Shown here: in pieces, positions 20,091 to 29,603 of the stretch | How the letters are laid out: every line of letters starts with the position of its first letter | How positions within the stretch are numbered: the first letter of the stretch is position 1 | Origin: Streptococcus troglodytae | GTDB lineage: Bacteria > Bacillota > Bacilli > Lactobacillales > Streptococcaceae | DNA: 64,000 bases | Assembly (NCBI RefSeq): GCF_002355215.1 | Contig: NZ_AP014612.1 | Location: forward strand, 930,001-994,000 | Direction of reading: 5' to 3' | Translations under genes and position numbers: made by a program | The notes under the pieces: generated by a model | Database searches by the model: none | What the model was told of the DNA's origin: nothing | The model's input: the letters and a program-made list of their open reading frames with translations, nothing else

Positions 20091-21614
20091 TTATTTTAAG
20101 GATTTTCCTTTTGCAAGAAGAAGTCCAGAAAGTAAAGCCAATCCTGTTCCTAAAGCTATCAAGGCTAATTGATTATTTTTTTGAACTCCTGTATTGGGTA
20201 GTTGAGTAGCAAGAGAATCTTGGTCTTTATTACCAACTTCATCGCGATGAGATTTAAATGTTACAGGAACAGCCTGATGAACAGAGACTTCCTTTCCTTC
20301 TTGAAATCTGTTCCCTGCCTTGAAATTAGGATCAAGATCTTTAGATGACTGGGATGAAGGTTTATCACTGCTGTTAGGAGTAGAAGCTGCATCAGGGAGA
20401 GTGCTTTTTTTTACATACCAAAAGGTGGTGTTAGGAAGAAACTTAACGGGACTTCCTTTATAATATAATACCCATTCTCCCTTGCCGTTTTTTAAAGATG
20501 AAAATTCTTTGGTATTATCTTCATAATTGTTACCACCAAATTCCAATTGTGCATACCACATTCCCTTTTCATTATCTTGGCCTGAAGAAAGACCAAGTCC
20601 CATTCCAATCCCTCCGTCTGACAAAATACTGACAGCATGTCCAAATGATTTGAGGCCATCGTTGGGGTCATCATAGATATTAAAATAGTCAGAAAACCAG
20701 TTGAGTGTTAGATAGTAGGCAGTCGCTTTATCAGAAGCAAGTGTATAGCCTTCTTGACTTTTGGATTGGATGCTGCTATCCATATCCAAATGCCCATCTT
20801 CGGCAACCCAAGATAAATTGGCAGGCATAGATAAACTAGTAGTATGATCCAAGCCGTTTTTTTCATCGGCCTCTTCGTTAGCCCGATCTTGTGCGTATTT
20901 TTGCATAACCTGATCAACAGAAGGCACAGGAATAGCAATATTATTGATATTGCGAAGTTCTGTTAAATATTCCTTTAAGTATTTTGCAATTTCGTTTGTA
21001 TTAGGAACGTAAGGAGCACTAGGGTCATCAACCACAATAAATTCATCTCTCACACCATCATAGGTTACATCAGCAACATTAGCTTTTTTTCCAAATTCAG
21101 TTAATGTCTTATTAAAATTAGTATGGCCATAAGCATCTTTTGCGCTATAACGAGTGTTTTGATTGTTGGTAGCGGCGGCAGTTTGTGCCTTTACAGGATT
21201 AACTTCTTTTTCTTGATCTTCGGTTGTAGCGGCTGATGTTTTTGAAACGTGATCAGAGTCAGAGGGATTCGTATCAGCCATTGTTTGATCAATTTGAGAT
21301 GATGAGTTTGCGTCATTTTGACTTACGATCTGTTCATCAGATAGGGAAGTTGCTGGTTCTTCTCGATCTACGGTGGCTTCTGAGCTTTGAGACGTTTCTG
21401 TTTGTTGAGGAGTAGTCTCTTGTTGAACGCTTGTTGTTTGTTCGCGATTATCTTTATCAGCTTGCGAGGCAGTCTCGGCTGCAGCAGGCTGCTCTATTGT
21501 CTCATCAGCCTTGATTACAGTACCCGACGCAAAGGCAACAACTGTAGTCGTTAAAACAGCTCCACAAAGCCCAGCAATCTTACTTTTTCGTTTGCTAAAA
21601 ATTTTCTGTTCCAT
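20091..21614 (-). CDS. wapE: LPxTG cell-wall surface protein (WapE-like)
   Basis: 507 residues from ATG 21614, which has AGAGGA at proper distance; an in-frame ATG at 21626 is less likely. Signal peptide: KRKSKIAGLCGAVLTTTVV then an A-rich cleavage region near residue 37. Residues about 40-160 are Gln/Thr/Ser-rich and disordered. A domain at about 165-390 resembles the SEC10/PgrA surface-exclusion type with a CAP-like fold (YLKEYLTELRNIN, MQKYAQDRANEEADE). C-terminus: LPNTG, hydrophobic helix and basic tail KGKSLK, a sortase A signal. It is probably anchored by SrtA. The name follows my memory of the S. mutans genome. Confidence 0.88.
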   Translation of the reverse strand: MEQKIFSKRKSKIAGLCGAVLTTTVVAFASGTVIKADETIEQPAAAETASQADKDNREQTTSVQQETTPQQTETSQSSEATVDREEPATSLSDEQIVSQNDANSSSQIDQTMADTNPSDSDHVSKTSAATTEDQEKEVNPVKAQTAAATNNQNTRYSAKDAYGHTNFNKTLTEFGKKANVADVTYDGVRDEFIVVDDPSAPYVPNTNEIAKYLKEYLTELRNINNIAIPVPSVDQVMQKYAQDRANEEADEKNGLDHTTSLSMPANLSWVAEDGHLDMDSSIQSKSQEGYTLASDKATAYYLTLNWFSDYFNIYDDPNDGLKSFGHAVSILSDGGIGMGLGLSSGQDNEKGMWYAQLEFGGNNYEDNTKEFSSLKNGKGEWVLYYKGSPVKFLPNTTFWYVKKSTLPDAASTPNSSDKPSSQSSKDLDPNFKAGNRFQEGKEVSVHQAVPVTFKSHRDEVGNKDQDSLATQLPNTGVQKNNQLALIALGTGLALLSGLLLAKGKSLK

Positions 21615-21633
21615 TTTTCCTCTCATAAATAAA

Positions 21634-21668
21634 ATATTATTATTTTAATGACATTAAAATAATAATAT
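21634..21668 (-). promoter_or_regulatory. perfect 16+3+16 palindrome in the wapE upstream region
   Basis: A/T-only 16-bp arms (21634-21649 and 21653-21668) flank GAC. It ends 20 bases before the wapE start codon, just upstream of the ribosome site. It can be an operator or a 5' UTR hairpin. Confidence 0.75.
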
Positions 21669-21811
21669 AGTCTACCATGATTTAATTTTATTATGAGCAC
21701 ATTTTTTTTACATTTTTGTAAAAAATAAATACACTCAAGAACATACCGACAAAAAATGAGAAAATGGAAAGCTAAGCAGTTTGACTTCAAGTTGCTATGC
21801 CTAATATATTT

Positions 21812-21842
21812 AAAAAAGGCAGGACATTTGTCCTAACCTTTT
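21812..21842 (-). terminator. intrinsic terminator of the apbE/FMN reductase operon
   Basis: AAAAGG-TT-AGGAC, 4-base loop, GTCCT-G-CC, then T6 on the minus strand, 22 bases after the stop of the FMN reductase/PAS gene. Confidence 0.85.
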
Positions 21843-21863
21843 ATTGTCAAAATATTAATAAAG

Positions 21864-23078
21864 TCAATGTTCGGAAGCCCCAGAAGTAGTATCAGCTACT
21901 GCTTCGCTGCTAGGACTGCTGTTAGAAGCCCCAGAAGTGGCATCGGTACTGTTCTGAGCACCACCAACAAGTTTTTGTCCTGTTGTTTGCAGATACCAAT
22001 CTAGCCAAGGTTTGAAATTGAAGACAATTTCATTGATTCCCGCAAAAGAACCATCATCATAATACATGGCTTGATAATTGTGCGTATTCAAAACAGCGGG
22101 ATTTGGGTTCGGAATAAGGGTACGGACATATTCCTGATTGCCATTGCGCAATGTTCCAATAACCCATTCCACATTTTTCATACGCCCTGCAGGAAGCGAA
22201 TTATGAACAGTAGACAAACGATTTCCAGACTGTTCTGGGATGCGCTTAGCATACATGGTATCAGGATCTTGGTGGGCATTATTATAATACAAGAATTGAT
22301 TATTATCATCTGCATAAGTTAACTCAAAAGGCATAGCTTTTAAGAACATATTAATTTGATCAACTGTCAAAATGCCATGATCAAGTTTAACATACGCATC
22401 GCCTGAAACTGCCCCAGTGATTTCAGCGACTTTTTCAACCCATTCAGGATCGTCGGGATCAACTTCGGTAATGGTTGTAGCGATAGGATGATGGCAATCC
22501 AAATCTTCTGGTTCAATTGGTTTTGGTTTTTGCAGTTTTGCGACCACTCCGACATAGCTAATAAAATTATCTAAGCAAGTTTCAAGGAAATCAATCGTTC
22601 CTTGATTGATAATATTACCATTGTCATCAAAGGCTTCCTTAGCTTTTCCAAGTAAAAATTCATTACCGGGAAGCGTATAGGCATTAATGCCAGGTGCGTC
22701 TAAAATTTTTCTTAAATGAACCTGAGCGCGAGATGTTCCTTGATCGTAATAAGAAGCACCAACAATCATAACAGGTTTGTTTTCAAAGGGATGGACTTCA
22801 CAGGATAGCCATTCCAAAACACTCTTTAAGGCGGCAGTAATGGTGTGGTTATGCTCAGGTGTAGCGATAATGACCCCGTCAGCACGTGTAATTTTATTGT
22901 ACAGGAGACGCAATTGGAAACTGTCTTTCCAGCTCTGATCTTGATTGAACATTGGGACTTCATCAATTTCCAACAGTTCTAGTTCAAATTTTAATTTAAA
23001 TTGTTTTCTGATGTATTCTAACAATTTGCGGTTGTATGATTGTTCTGCATTTGAGCCTACAAGTCCTACAAATTTCAT
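21864..23078 (-). CDS. NAD(P)H-dependent FMN reductase with PAS-like domain and two predicted flavinylation motifs
   Basis: 404 residues from ATG 23078 (AAGGAGA ahead). Residues 1-185: flavodoxin-like FMN_red domain (GLVGSNAEQSYNRKLLEYI, IIATPEHNHTITAALKSVLEW). About 255-380: PAS-like domain as in the DUF438 group (MFLKAMPFELTYADDNNQFL, SLPAGRMKNVEWVIGTL, VFNFKPWLDWY). Last 35 residues: a disordered Ser/Ala/Thr tail with DATSGAS and DTTSGAS, each matching the ApbE acceptor pattern D-x-x-[ST]-G-A-[ST]. The two copies lie 17 residues apart. apbE is two genes upstream in the same operon. Inference: the tail carries covalent FMN on Ser. Usual FMN reductases of this type are about 180-200 residues without these additions. 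Confidence 0.88.
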   Translation of the reverse strand: MKFVGLVGSNAEQSYNRKLLEYIRKQFKLKFELELLEIDEVPMFNQDQSWKDSFQLRLLYNKITRADGVIIATPEHNHTITAALKSVLEWLSCEVHPFENKPVMIVGASYYDQGTSRAQVHLRKILDAPGINAYTLPGNEFLLGKAKEAFDDNGNIINQGTIDFLETCLDNFISYVGVVAKLQKPKPIEPEDLDCHHPIATTITEVDPDDPEWVEKVAEITGAVSGDAYVKLDHGILTVDQINMFLKAMPFELTYADDNNQFLYYNNAHQDPDTMYAKRIPEQSGNRLSTVHNSLPAGRMKNVEWVIGTLRNGNQEYVRTLIPNPNPAVLNTHNYQAMYYDDGSFAGINEIVFNFKPWLDWYLQTTGQKLVGGAQNSTDATSGASNSSPSSEAVADTTSGASEH

Positions 23079-23097
23079 CTTATCTTCTCCTTTTTGT

Positions 23098-23700
23098 TTA
23101 CAGACTTTCCCAATTGAAATTTTCAGCTTCTTTATGTAAAAGTTCTTGGGCACTTGATAGTTTCTCAGTGATTTTAACGAAAAGACGGAAATCATCAAAG
23201 ATAGCATCAAGTTTTTGGAAAGTATCTAAATCATTAAGATTACCTTCTTTGTCAAATGCTTGCAGAGAGTGAGAGAGTAAAAATTCATCAGGAAGAACAT
23301 TAGCTTTAATTTCTGGCGCATTAAGAATTTGACGAAGTTGTAGCTGAGCCCGAGATGAACCTAAAGTTCCGTAAGAAGCCCCAGTAATCATGACAGGTTT
23401 ATTAAGGAGCGGGTAAATACCGTATGACAGCCAAGCCAGAGCACTCATTAATACAGCTGGAATAGAATGATCGTATTCAGGCGTGCCAATAATCACACCA
23501 TCTGCAGTTTCAATTTTCTCAGCTATTTTAAGGATTTGTTCTGGAACTTTTTTGTCTACTGGTTTATTAAAAATAGGAATATCTTTAATTTCAACCAATT
23601 CAATATCAGCCTTATCAGCAAAGTGTTTTTGCATGTATTGCAGTAATTGGCGGTTGGTGGATTTTTTTGAGTTTGTACCAACTAATCCAATGAGTTTCAT
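23098..23700 (-). CDS. NAD(P)H-dependent FMN reductase
   Basis: 200 residues, one FMN_red flavodoxin-like domain: GLVGTNSKKSTNRQLLQYM (phosphate loop), GVIIGTPEYDHSIPAVLMSAL, then ITGASYGTLGSSRAQLQLRQ. It is a paralogue of the N-terminal domain of the next gene and lacks the PAS part and the acceptor tail. It starts 24 bases after apbE and ends 19 bases before the larger paralogue, so all three are probably one transcript. It likely supplies reduced flavin or passes electrons to its partner; the physiological acceptor is unknown. Confidence 0.9.
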   Translation of the reverse strand: MKLIGLVGTNSKKSTNRQLLQYMQKHFADKADIELVEIKDIPIFNKPVDKKVPEQILKIAEKIETADGVIIGTPEYDHSIPAVLMSALAWLSYGIYPLLNKPVMITGASYGTLGSSRAQLQLRQILNAPEIKANVLPDEFLLSHSLQAFDKEGNLNDLDTFQKLDAIFDDFRLFVKITEKLSSAQELLHKEAENFNWESL

Positions 23701-23724
23701 ATGTATGACCTCTCTTCTTTGAAT

Positions 23725-24660
23725 TTAATGGAAGGCGGAAAAAGTGTTTTTAAGACCATCTGAAACTGCAAGTCGATTATCCCTAGTGATAATAATTCCT
23801 TCAATATGGCTGATTTGATTAATGGTTTCCATAACAAACGGTATTGGTAAACCAAATAAACGTGTTGTCCAAATCTCGCCATCAAGCGATAAATCTGAGA
23901 TAATGCTGAGACTAGCCATTTGAGTTTCGATGGGATAGCCTGTATTCTTATCAAAAATATGGTGATAATCTCCCCCATCAACCTGTAGATGACGTTCATA
24001 AATACCAGAAGTAACAACAGATTGGTCATGAATTTTCACAATACCGATATTTTGATTTCGTGGTTTTTTGGGGTCTTGAATTCCAATATACCATAAACCA
24101 TTTGGACGTTTTTTATTAGGACCATAAACCAAAAGATTGCCACCCAAATTAATCATAGCAGAAGCAGCGCCTTGAATTTTTAAATAGGTGATAATCTTAT
24201 CGGCAATATAGCCCTTGGCCAGAGCACCGAGATCTATCTTCATGCCTTTTTGGGATAAGAAGACCGTCTGCTCTTGAGCATCCAAAATGATCTTGTGCGG
24301 ATCAATGAGCTTTAATTGTTTATCTATCTCTGCCTGATCTGGAAGACGGGCATCATCAAAACCGATCCGCCAGGATTGCACCAAAGGTCCAATGGCAATA
24401 TTGAGATTGCTTGGTTGCTCAATGCTGTGTTTTTTCCCGATTTTAATTAATTGGAACAAATCCTCTTGAACTTGTAGAGGACTGACACCCGCCAAATGAT
24501 TGACAGCCATTAGTTCTGAGTCATCACTATTGGCACTGAAACGATGTTCGTAAGTCTTTAAAAGCTGGCAAGCAGTCTCAACAAGTTCTTTAGCATTGTC
24601 GGCTTCAACCATGAGATTAATCGTTGTCCCCATCAGATATAAAGTTTGTTGTGCTTGCAA
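23725..24660 (-). CDS. apbE: FAD:protein FMN transferase, cytoplasmic-type ApbE
   Basis: 311 residues, TTG start at 24660 with AGGAAAAC ahead. ApbE uses FAD and Mg2+ to attach FMN by a phosphoester bond to Thr or Ser in D-x-x-[ST]-G-A-[ST] motifs. Seen: MGTTINLMVEA at the start, KIDLGALAKGYIADKI, NLGGNLLVYG, VVTSGIYERH, HHIFDKNTGYPIE, and the metal-site Asp region SDLSLDGEIWTT. There is no signal peptide or lipobox, unlike the common exported lipoprotein form, so the substrate should be cytoplasmic. Candidate: the tail of the protein encoded at 21864-23078. Older labels such as thiamine biosynthesis protein are outdated. Confidence 0.9.
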   Translation of the reverse strand: MQAQQTLYLMGTTINLMVEADNAKELVETACQLLKTYEHRFSANSDDSELMAVNHLAGVSPLQVQEDLFQLIKIGKKHSIEQPSNLNIAIGPLVQSWRIGFDDARLPDQAEIDKQLKLIDPHKIILDAQEQTVFLSQKGMKIDLGALAKGYIADKIITYLKIQGAASAMINLGGNLLVYGPNKKRPNGLWYIGIQDPKKPRNQNIGIVKIHDQSVVTSGIYERHLQVDGGDYHHIFDKNTGYPIETQMASLSIISDLSLDGEIWTTRLFGLPIPFVMETINQISHIEGIIITRDNRLAVSDGLKNTFSAFH

Positions 24661-24694
24661 AGTTTTCCTGCCTTCCTTAGAGTCTTCTAATTAT

Positions 24695-24710
24695 ATGATA
24701 GCGCTTTCTG
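24695..24710 (-). promoter_or_regulatory. possible cre (CcpA) site before apbE
   Basis: ATGATAGCGCTTTCTG on the plus strand fits the cre consensus WTGNNARCGNWWWCAW at all defined positions except the last two. It lies 35 bases upstream of the apbE start. Confidence 0.4.
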
Positions 24711-24745
24711 AAAATAAATCAAGTTTTAAATAACCCAAAACCTAA

Positions 24746-24931
24746 CTAACCTTTTTTCTTCATTTCTCCATGAGGATAATAGGTTCCTTCAGGCATATCA
24801 TTAATAAAAACGTGAATTGCTTCTTTAGGTGCTTTTGCAACACGAGATACTACCTCAGTTACTTCGCGAGCAAGCTGGATTTTTTGTTCTTGGCTACGAC
24901 CCTCAAAAAGGTCAATTTTAACAAATGGCAT
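24746..24931 (-). CDS. 4-oxalocrotonate tautomerase family enzyme
   Basis: 61 residues beginning MPFVKIDLFEGRSQEQK, with the catalytic Pro directly after Met, and Arg at about position 12 in EGRS. This small family forms hexamers of tautomerases; the substrate in streptococci is unknown. GGAG lies about 11 bases before the start at 24931. It is upstream of apbE on the same strand with an 85-base gap, so it may or may not share the transcript. Confidence 0.88.
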   Translation of the reverse strand: MPFVKIDLFEGRSQEQKIQLAREVTEVVSRVAKAPKEAIHVFINDMPEGTYYPHGEMKKKG

Positions 24932-25203
24932 AAGTTATTAAACTCCTTTCATAAGACACAAAGGGCGTGAAGAAAGCGAGAAGAAAATAGGAAACTAGCA
25001 CTGTGCGCTCGCACACAAGACAGTCTATCTTTTTCTTGACGCTTTTAGCCCATGTTCAATTTACAATTGCTATCTTTATTTTAGCATATTTTGTTAGAAA
25101 GAAGATGACAATATGTCTTTTATTTAACAAAAAAACTCAGTGCGCCTTTGAAGCTTTTATGGTAAAATGGATAAGATATCAGTTTGAGATGGGGATGATA
25201 GTC

Positions 25204-25779
25204 TTGGCACAGTTATATTATAAATATGGGACTATGAATTCAGGTAAGACAATCGAAATTTTAAAGGTTGCTCATAATTATGAAGAGCAAGGAAAGCCTG
25301 TCGTCATTATGACGAGCAGTCTGGACACGCGAGATGGATTTGGTGTGGTAGCTAGTAGAATTGGCATGCGACGTGAAGCAGTTACTATTACAGATGACAT
25401 GGATGTTTTTGCTTATATTGAAAACATGCCTGAAAAACCCTATTGTGTGCTGATTGATGAGTGTCAGTTTTTAAGTAAGAAAAATGTTTATGATTTAGCA
25501 AAGATTGTTGATGAATTGGATGTACCTGTTATGGCCTTTGGATTGAAAAATGATTTCCAAAATCATCTTTTTGAAGGGTCACGTGAACTCTTGCTTTTGG
25601 CTGATAAGATTGAGGAAATCAAAACGATCTGTCAATTTTGCTCCAAAAAAGCAACCATGGTTTTAAGGACAGAAAATGGCAAGCCTATTTACGAAGGGAA
25701 TCAAATTCAAATCGGCGGTAATGAAACTTATATTCCTGTCTGCCGCAAACATTACTTTCATCCCTTAATCAAAGACTAA
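25204..25779 (+). CDS. tdk: Thymidine kinase
   Basis: Phosphorylates thymidine with ATP for salvage. Start region [20 protein letters not shown] carries the P-loop; DECQFLS contains the catalytic Glu region; the zinc ligands are CQFC and the later CRKH. I chose TTG 25204 because family members begin with MAQLYY; GGGGA lies 9 bases before it. ATG 25189 and 25195 are alternatives. An extended -10 (TGGTAAAAT, 25160-25168) is upstream. About 191 residues, normal length. First gene of a plus-strand run into prfA. Confidence 0.92.
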   Translation: MAQLYYKYGTMNSGKTIEILKVAHNYEEQGKPVVIMTSSLDTRDGFGVVASRIGMRREAVTITDDMDVFAYIENMPEKPYCVLIDECQFLSKKNVYDLAKIVDELDVPVMAFGLKNDFQNHLFEGSRELLLLADKIEEIKTICQFCSKKATMVLRTENGKPIYEGNQIQIGGNETYIPVCRKHYFHPLIKD

Positions 25780-25838
25780 CATTTTTGATTAAGAATGCTT
25801 TGCTAATGTATAAGTTCGAAGAAAGGTTAAAAGGTAAA

Positions 25839-26918
25839 ATGAATATTTATGATCAGCTTCAAACGGTTGAAGACCGCTATGAAGAATTAGGAGAGCTTTT
25901 GTCAGATCCAGATGTGGTTTCTGATACCAAACGTTTCATGGAATTATCACGAGAAGAAGCTAATATTCGCGAAACAGTCACTGTCTATCGCGAATATAAG
26001 CAAGTCCTTCAAAATATTGCCGACGCTGAAGAAATGATTAAGGATGCTGGTGGCGATTCTGAGCTTGAAGAAATGGCTAAAGAAGAATTAAAAGACTCGA
26101 AAGCAGCTAAGGAAGATTATGAAGAAAAATTGAAAATCCTTCTTTTGCCTAAAGATCCTAATGATGACAAAAACATCATCTTGGAAATTCGTGGTGCTGC
26201 AGGCGGTGATGAAGCCGCTCTTTTTGCTGGTGATCTTCTAAATATGTACCAAAAATATGCTGAAAATCAAGGCTGGAAGTTTGAGGTTATGGAGGCTTCT
26301 GCCAATGGTGTCGGCGGACTCAAGGAAGTTGTTGCTATGGTTTCAGGACAGTCTGTTTATTCTAAACTCAAATATGAATCGGGTGCTCATCGAGTTCAAC
26401 GTGTTCCTGTAACAGAAAGTCAAGGTCGTGTCCATACTTCAACAGCAACAGTTCTTGTCATGCCTGAAGTTGAAGAAGTCGAATATGAAATAGATCCAAA
26501 AGACTTGCGTGTGGATATCTATCATGCTTCAGGTGCTGGTGGGCAAAATGTCAATAAAGTAGCAACTGCGGTTCGTATTATCCATTTGCCAACCAACATT
26601 AAAGTTGAAATGCAAGAAGAGCGCACCCAGCAGAAAAATCGTGATAAGGCTATGAAAATTATCCGTGCGCGTGTAGCAGACCACTTTGCGCAAATTGCTC
26701 AGGATGAACAGGATGCTGAACGAAAATCAACAGTTGGTACGGGAGACCGTTCAGAGCGTATTCGTACCTATAATTTTCCGCAAAACCGTGTCACAGATCA
26801 CCGTATTGGGCTGACACTTCAAAAATTAGACAGTATTTTGTCAGGCAAGTTAGATGAAGTCATTGACGCTCTTATTCTTTATGATCAAACACAAAAATTA
26901 GAAGAGCTTAATAAATGA
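25839..26918 (+). CDS. prfA: Peptide chain release factor 1
   Basis: Recognises UAA and UAG at the ribosome and triggers release. 359 residues from ATG 25839 (AAGG ahead). The catalytic GGQ is at residues 234-236 in [10 protein letters not shown], whose Gln is methylated by PrmC, the next gene. RF1 codon-recognition region around [15 protein letters not shown]. The stop overlaps the prmC start (ATGATG). Confidence 0.96.
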   Translation: MNIYDQLQTVEDRYEELGELLSDPDVVSDTKRFMELSREEANIRETVTVYREYKQVLQNIADAEEMIKDAGGDSELEEMAKEELKDSKAAKEDYEEKLKILLLPKDPNDDKNIILEIRGAAGGDEAALFAGDLLNMYQKYAENQGWKFEVMEASANGVGGLKEVVAMVSGQSVYSKLKYESGAHRVQRVPVTESQGRVHTSTATVLVMPEVEEVEYEIDPKDLRVDIYHASGAGGQNVNKVATAVRIIHLPTNIKVEMQEERTQQKNRDKAMKIIRARVADHFAQIAQDEQDAERKSTVGTGDRSERIRTYNFPQNRVTDHRIGLTLQKLDSILSGKLDEVIDALILYDQTQKLEELNK

Positions 26919-27751
26919 TGAATTATGGACAAGTTTTCGCCCAATATGAATCAGAACTTGAAGCTTTGGGAGAAGAAAAGGAAAGTTTGGCCTATGTTTT
27001 TAAAGATTGTAAGGGCTGGAATCAGACAGATTTTATCCTTCAACAGCCACAAGAAATTGCTGAAGCGGATCTGACTAAACTTGAAGAAATCATGCAACAA
27101 TTAAGACAGCATATCCCTGCTCAATATATCACAGGAAAAGCTTACTTTGCTGATTTAATCCTATCGGTTGATGAACGTGTTTTGATTCCCAGGCCAGAAA
27201 CAGAAGAATTAGTCAAGCTTATCTTAAAAGAAAATCAGCATAGAAGCTCTGCTAAACTTTTAGACATTGGTACAGGCAGCGGTGCTATTGCTTTAGCTCT
27301 TGCAAAAGCTCAGCCAGATTGGCGAGTATGGGCTAGCGATATTTCAGAAGATGCTCTCAATTTAGCACAGGAAAACGCTACTGTTAATCAAGCAGCTGTG
27401 ACTTTTTTGCACTCAGATATTTTTAGTCAAATTTCAGATAAATACGATATTATTGTTTCTAACCCACCTTATATTTCTTTAAGGGATCAAGATGAAGTTG
27501 AACAGAATGTCTTGGCACACGAACCCCATTTAGCTCTTTTTGCTGATAATGATGGTTTAGCTTTCTATCAGAAATTAGCTTTAGAAGCTGAGCGTTATTT
27601 AAAGCTTACAGGTAAAATTTACTTAGAAATTGGTTACAAACAAGGGAAAGCAGTTTCTCAGCTTTTTGAAAGACAGTTCCCAAATAAGCGTGTTCGCCTT
27701 TTGCAGGATAGTTTTGGCAAGGATAGAATGGTTGTGGTTGACGATGGATAA
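26915..27751 (+). CDS. prmC: Release factor glutamine N5-methyltransferase
   Basis: Methylates the GGQ Gln of RF1/RF2 with S-adenosylmethionine. 278 residues: N-terminal helical domain, then [11 protein letters not shown], the SAM motif [15 protein letters not shown] and the catalytic SNPPYISL. Overlap with prfA and with tsaC (start 27744 before the stop at 27751) indicates tight translational coupling. Formerly called hemK. Confidence 0.95.
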   Translation: MMNYGQVFAQYESELEALGEEKESLAYVFKDCKGWNQTDFILQQPQEIAEADLTKLEEIMQQLRQHIPAQYITGKAYFADLILSVDERVLIPRPETEELVKLILKENQHRSSAKLLDIGTGSGAIALALAKAQPDWRVWASDISEDALNLAQENATVNQAAVTFLHSDIFSQISDKYDIIVSNPPYISLRDQDEVEQNVLAHEPHLALFADNDGLAFYQKLALEAERYLKLTGKIYLEIGYKQGKAVSQLFERQFPNKRVRLLQDSFGKDRMVVVDDG

Positions 27752-28334
27752 AATTGAAGAAGCACTTAGAGAAGGACAGGCAGTTGTTTTGCCGACAGAA
27801 ACCGTCTATGGTCTCTTTGCTCAAGCCTTGAGTAAAAGAGCTGTTGATAATGTTTATGCTTTGAAAAAACGGCCACGTGAAAAAGCAATGAACTTAAACG
27901 TTGCTTCTTTAGAGGATATTTTGGCTTTTTCCAAAGAGGTTCCAGCTTATTTGGCAGAACTCTACAAAGCTTTTTTACCGGGGCCCTTAACCATTATCTT
28001 GAAAGCTAATGAAAAAGTACCAGCTTGGATTAATGGCGGTTTACCAACTGTTGGTTTCAGAGTCCCTGCCCACCCTCAAACTCTAGCCTATATCAAACAA
28101 ACTGGTCCTTTAATTGGTCCTTCCGCTAATTTATCTGGTCAGGCAAGCGGTTTGGTTTATCAGGAAATTCAATCAGCTTTTGCTAATTGTTTATTAGGCA
28201 TTCAGGATGATAAGGCGATAAAAGGAAGAGACTCGACTATTTTAGATATTTCAGGTTCACGAGCAAAGATTCTGAGACAAGGAGCGCTTACACAGGACGC
28301 TATTCAAGTGCGCGTGAAAGAGATAATATTTTAA
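27744..28334 (+). CDS. tsaC: L-threonylcarbamoyladenylate synthase (Sua5/YwlC/YrdC)
   Basis: Makes threonylcarbamoyl-AMP for the t6A modification of tRNA. 196 residues from ATG 27744, overlapping the prmC stop. Motifs: VVLPTETVYGLFAQA, KKRPREKAMNL, LPGPLTIILKA, VGFRVPAHP and GPSANLSGQASG. The Sua5 C-terminal extension is absent, so this is the short YrdC/TsaC form. glyA follows after 9 bases. Confidence 0.92.
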   Translation: MDKIEEALREGQAVVLPTETVYGLFAQALSKRAVDNVYALKKRPREKAMNLNVASLEDILAFSKEVPAYLAELYKAFLPGPLTIILKANEKVPAWINGGLPTVGFRVPAHPQTLAYIKQTGPLIGPSANLSGQASGLVYQEIQSAFANCLLGIQDDKAIKGRDSTILDISGSRAKILRQGALTQDAIQVRVKEIIF

Positions 28335-28343
28335 GGAGAAAAA

Positions 28344-29603
28344 ATGATTTTTGATAAAGACAATTATGAAGAGTACGATAGAGAAGTCTGGAAAGCTATT
28401 CATGCGGAAGAAAACGACAGCAAAATAATATTGAATTAATTGCTTCTGAAAATGTGGTTTCTAAGGCAGTCATGAAGGCGCAGGGGTCTATTTTGACTAA
28501 TAAATATGCTGAAGGATATCCTGGTCGTCGTTACTATGGCGGTACAGAATATGTTGATGTGGTTGAAAGTTTGGCAATTGAACGCGCCAAAAAGCTTTTT
28601 GGTGCTAAATATGCTAATGTCCAGCCTCATTCTGGCAGTCAGGCTAATGCGGCGGCTTACATGGCACTTATCAAGCCCGGTGATACTGTTATGGGCTTGG
28701 ATTTGGCAGCGGGCGGTCATTTGACTCATGGTTCCCCAGTTAGTTTTTCTGGGAAAACCTATAACTTCATAGCTTACAATGTTGATCCTGAGACAGAAGT
28801 TTTGGATTATGAACAAATTTTAAAACAGGCTAAAGAAGTGCAGCCTAAGTTAATTGTTGCTGGGGCATCTGCTTATTCTCACATCATTGATTTTAAAAAA
28901 TTCCGTGACATTGCAGACCAAGTTGGTGCAAAACTTATGGTTGACATGGCTCATATTGCCGGTTTAGTAGCTGCTGGCTTACACCCAAATCCCGTACCTT
29001 ATGCTCATATTACAACAACAACGACTCATAAAACTCTTCGTGGTCCTCGCGGTGGACTTGTCTTGACCAATGATGAAGATTTAGCTAAAAAAATCAATTC
29101 TGCTATCTTCCCTGGTTTACAAGGTGGTCCTTTGGAACATATTGTTGCGGCTAAAGCTATCACTTTCAAGGAAAATTTAGATCCTGCCTTTAAAGTTTAT
29201 GCGCAAAAAATTATTGAGAATTGCCAAGCAATGGTAGAAGTTTTCAATGCTCACGAAAATTCCGTGTTGTTTCAGGTACTAGTGAAAATCATCTTTTCCT
29301 TGTTGACGTCACACAAGTTGTCGAAAACGGGAAAATCGCTCAGAATATTTTAGATGATGTCCATATCACATTGAATAAAATTCGATTCCTTTTGAAAAGC
29401 TGTCGCCGTTTAAAACTTCAGGTATTCGCATTGGAACTGCAGCAGTAACAGCGCGTGGTTTTGGTCCTGAAGAATGTCGTAAGGTTGCTGAATTGATTGT
29501 TAAAACCCTTGAAAATACTGAAAACGAAGCAGTGTTAGAAGAAGTACGTCAAGAAGTTAAGCTTTTGACAGATGCCTTCCCACTTTATGAGAATCTCGTA
29601 TGA
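28344..29603 (+). CDS. glyA: Serine hydroxymethyltransferase, three frameshifts
   Basis: PLP enzyme that converts serine and tetrahydrofolate to glycine and methylene-THF. TAAGGAG precedes ATG 28344. As sequenced, three frames are needed. One more A in 28411-28414 gives [16 protein letters not shown]; one more T in 29260-29261 gives [16 protein letters not shown]; one more A in 29377-29380 gives [14 protein letters not shown]. With these the product is 420 residues, the normal size. The PLP Lys is in [15 protein letters not shown]. Three independent losses in a core gene point to sequence error. The stop overlaps the start of the next gene. Confidence 0.92.

Noticed and set aside
28436..28816. 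Minus-strand frame of 126 codons inside glyA
   Set aside because: It is antisense to the PLP enzyme, which shows all conserved motifs; no independent signals.
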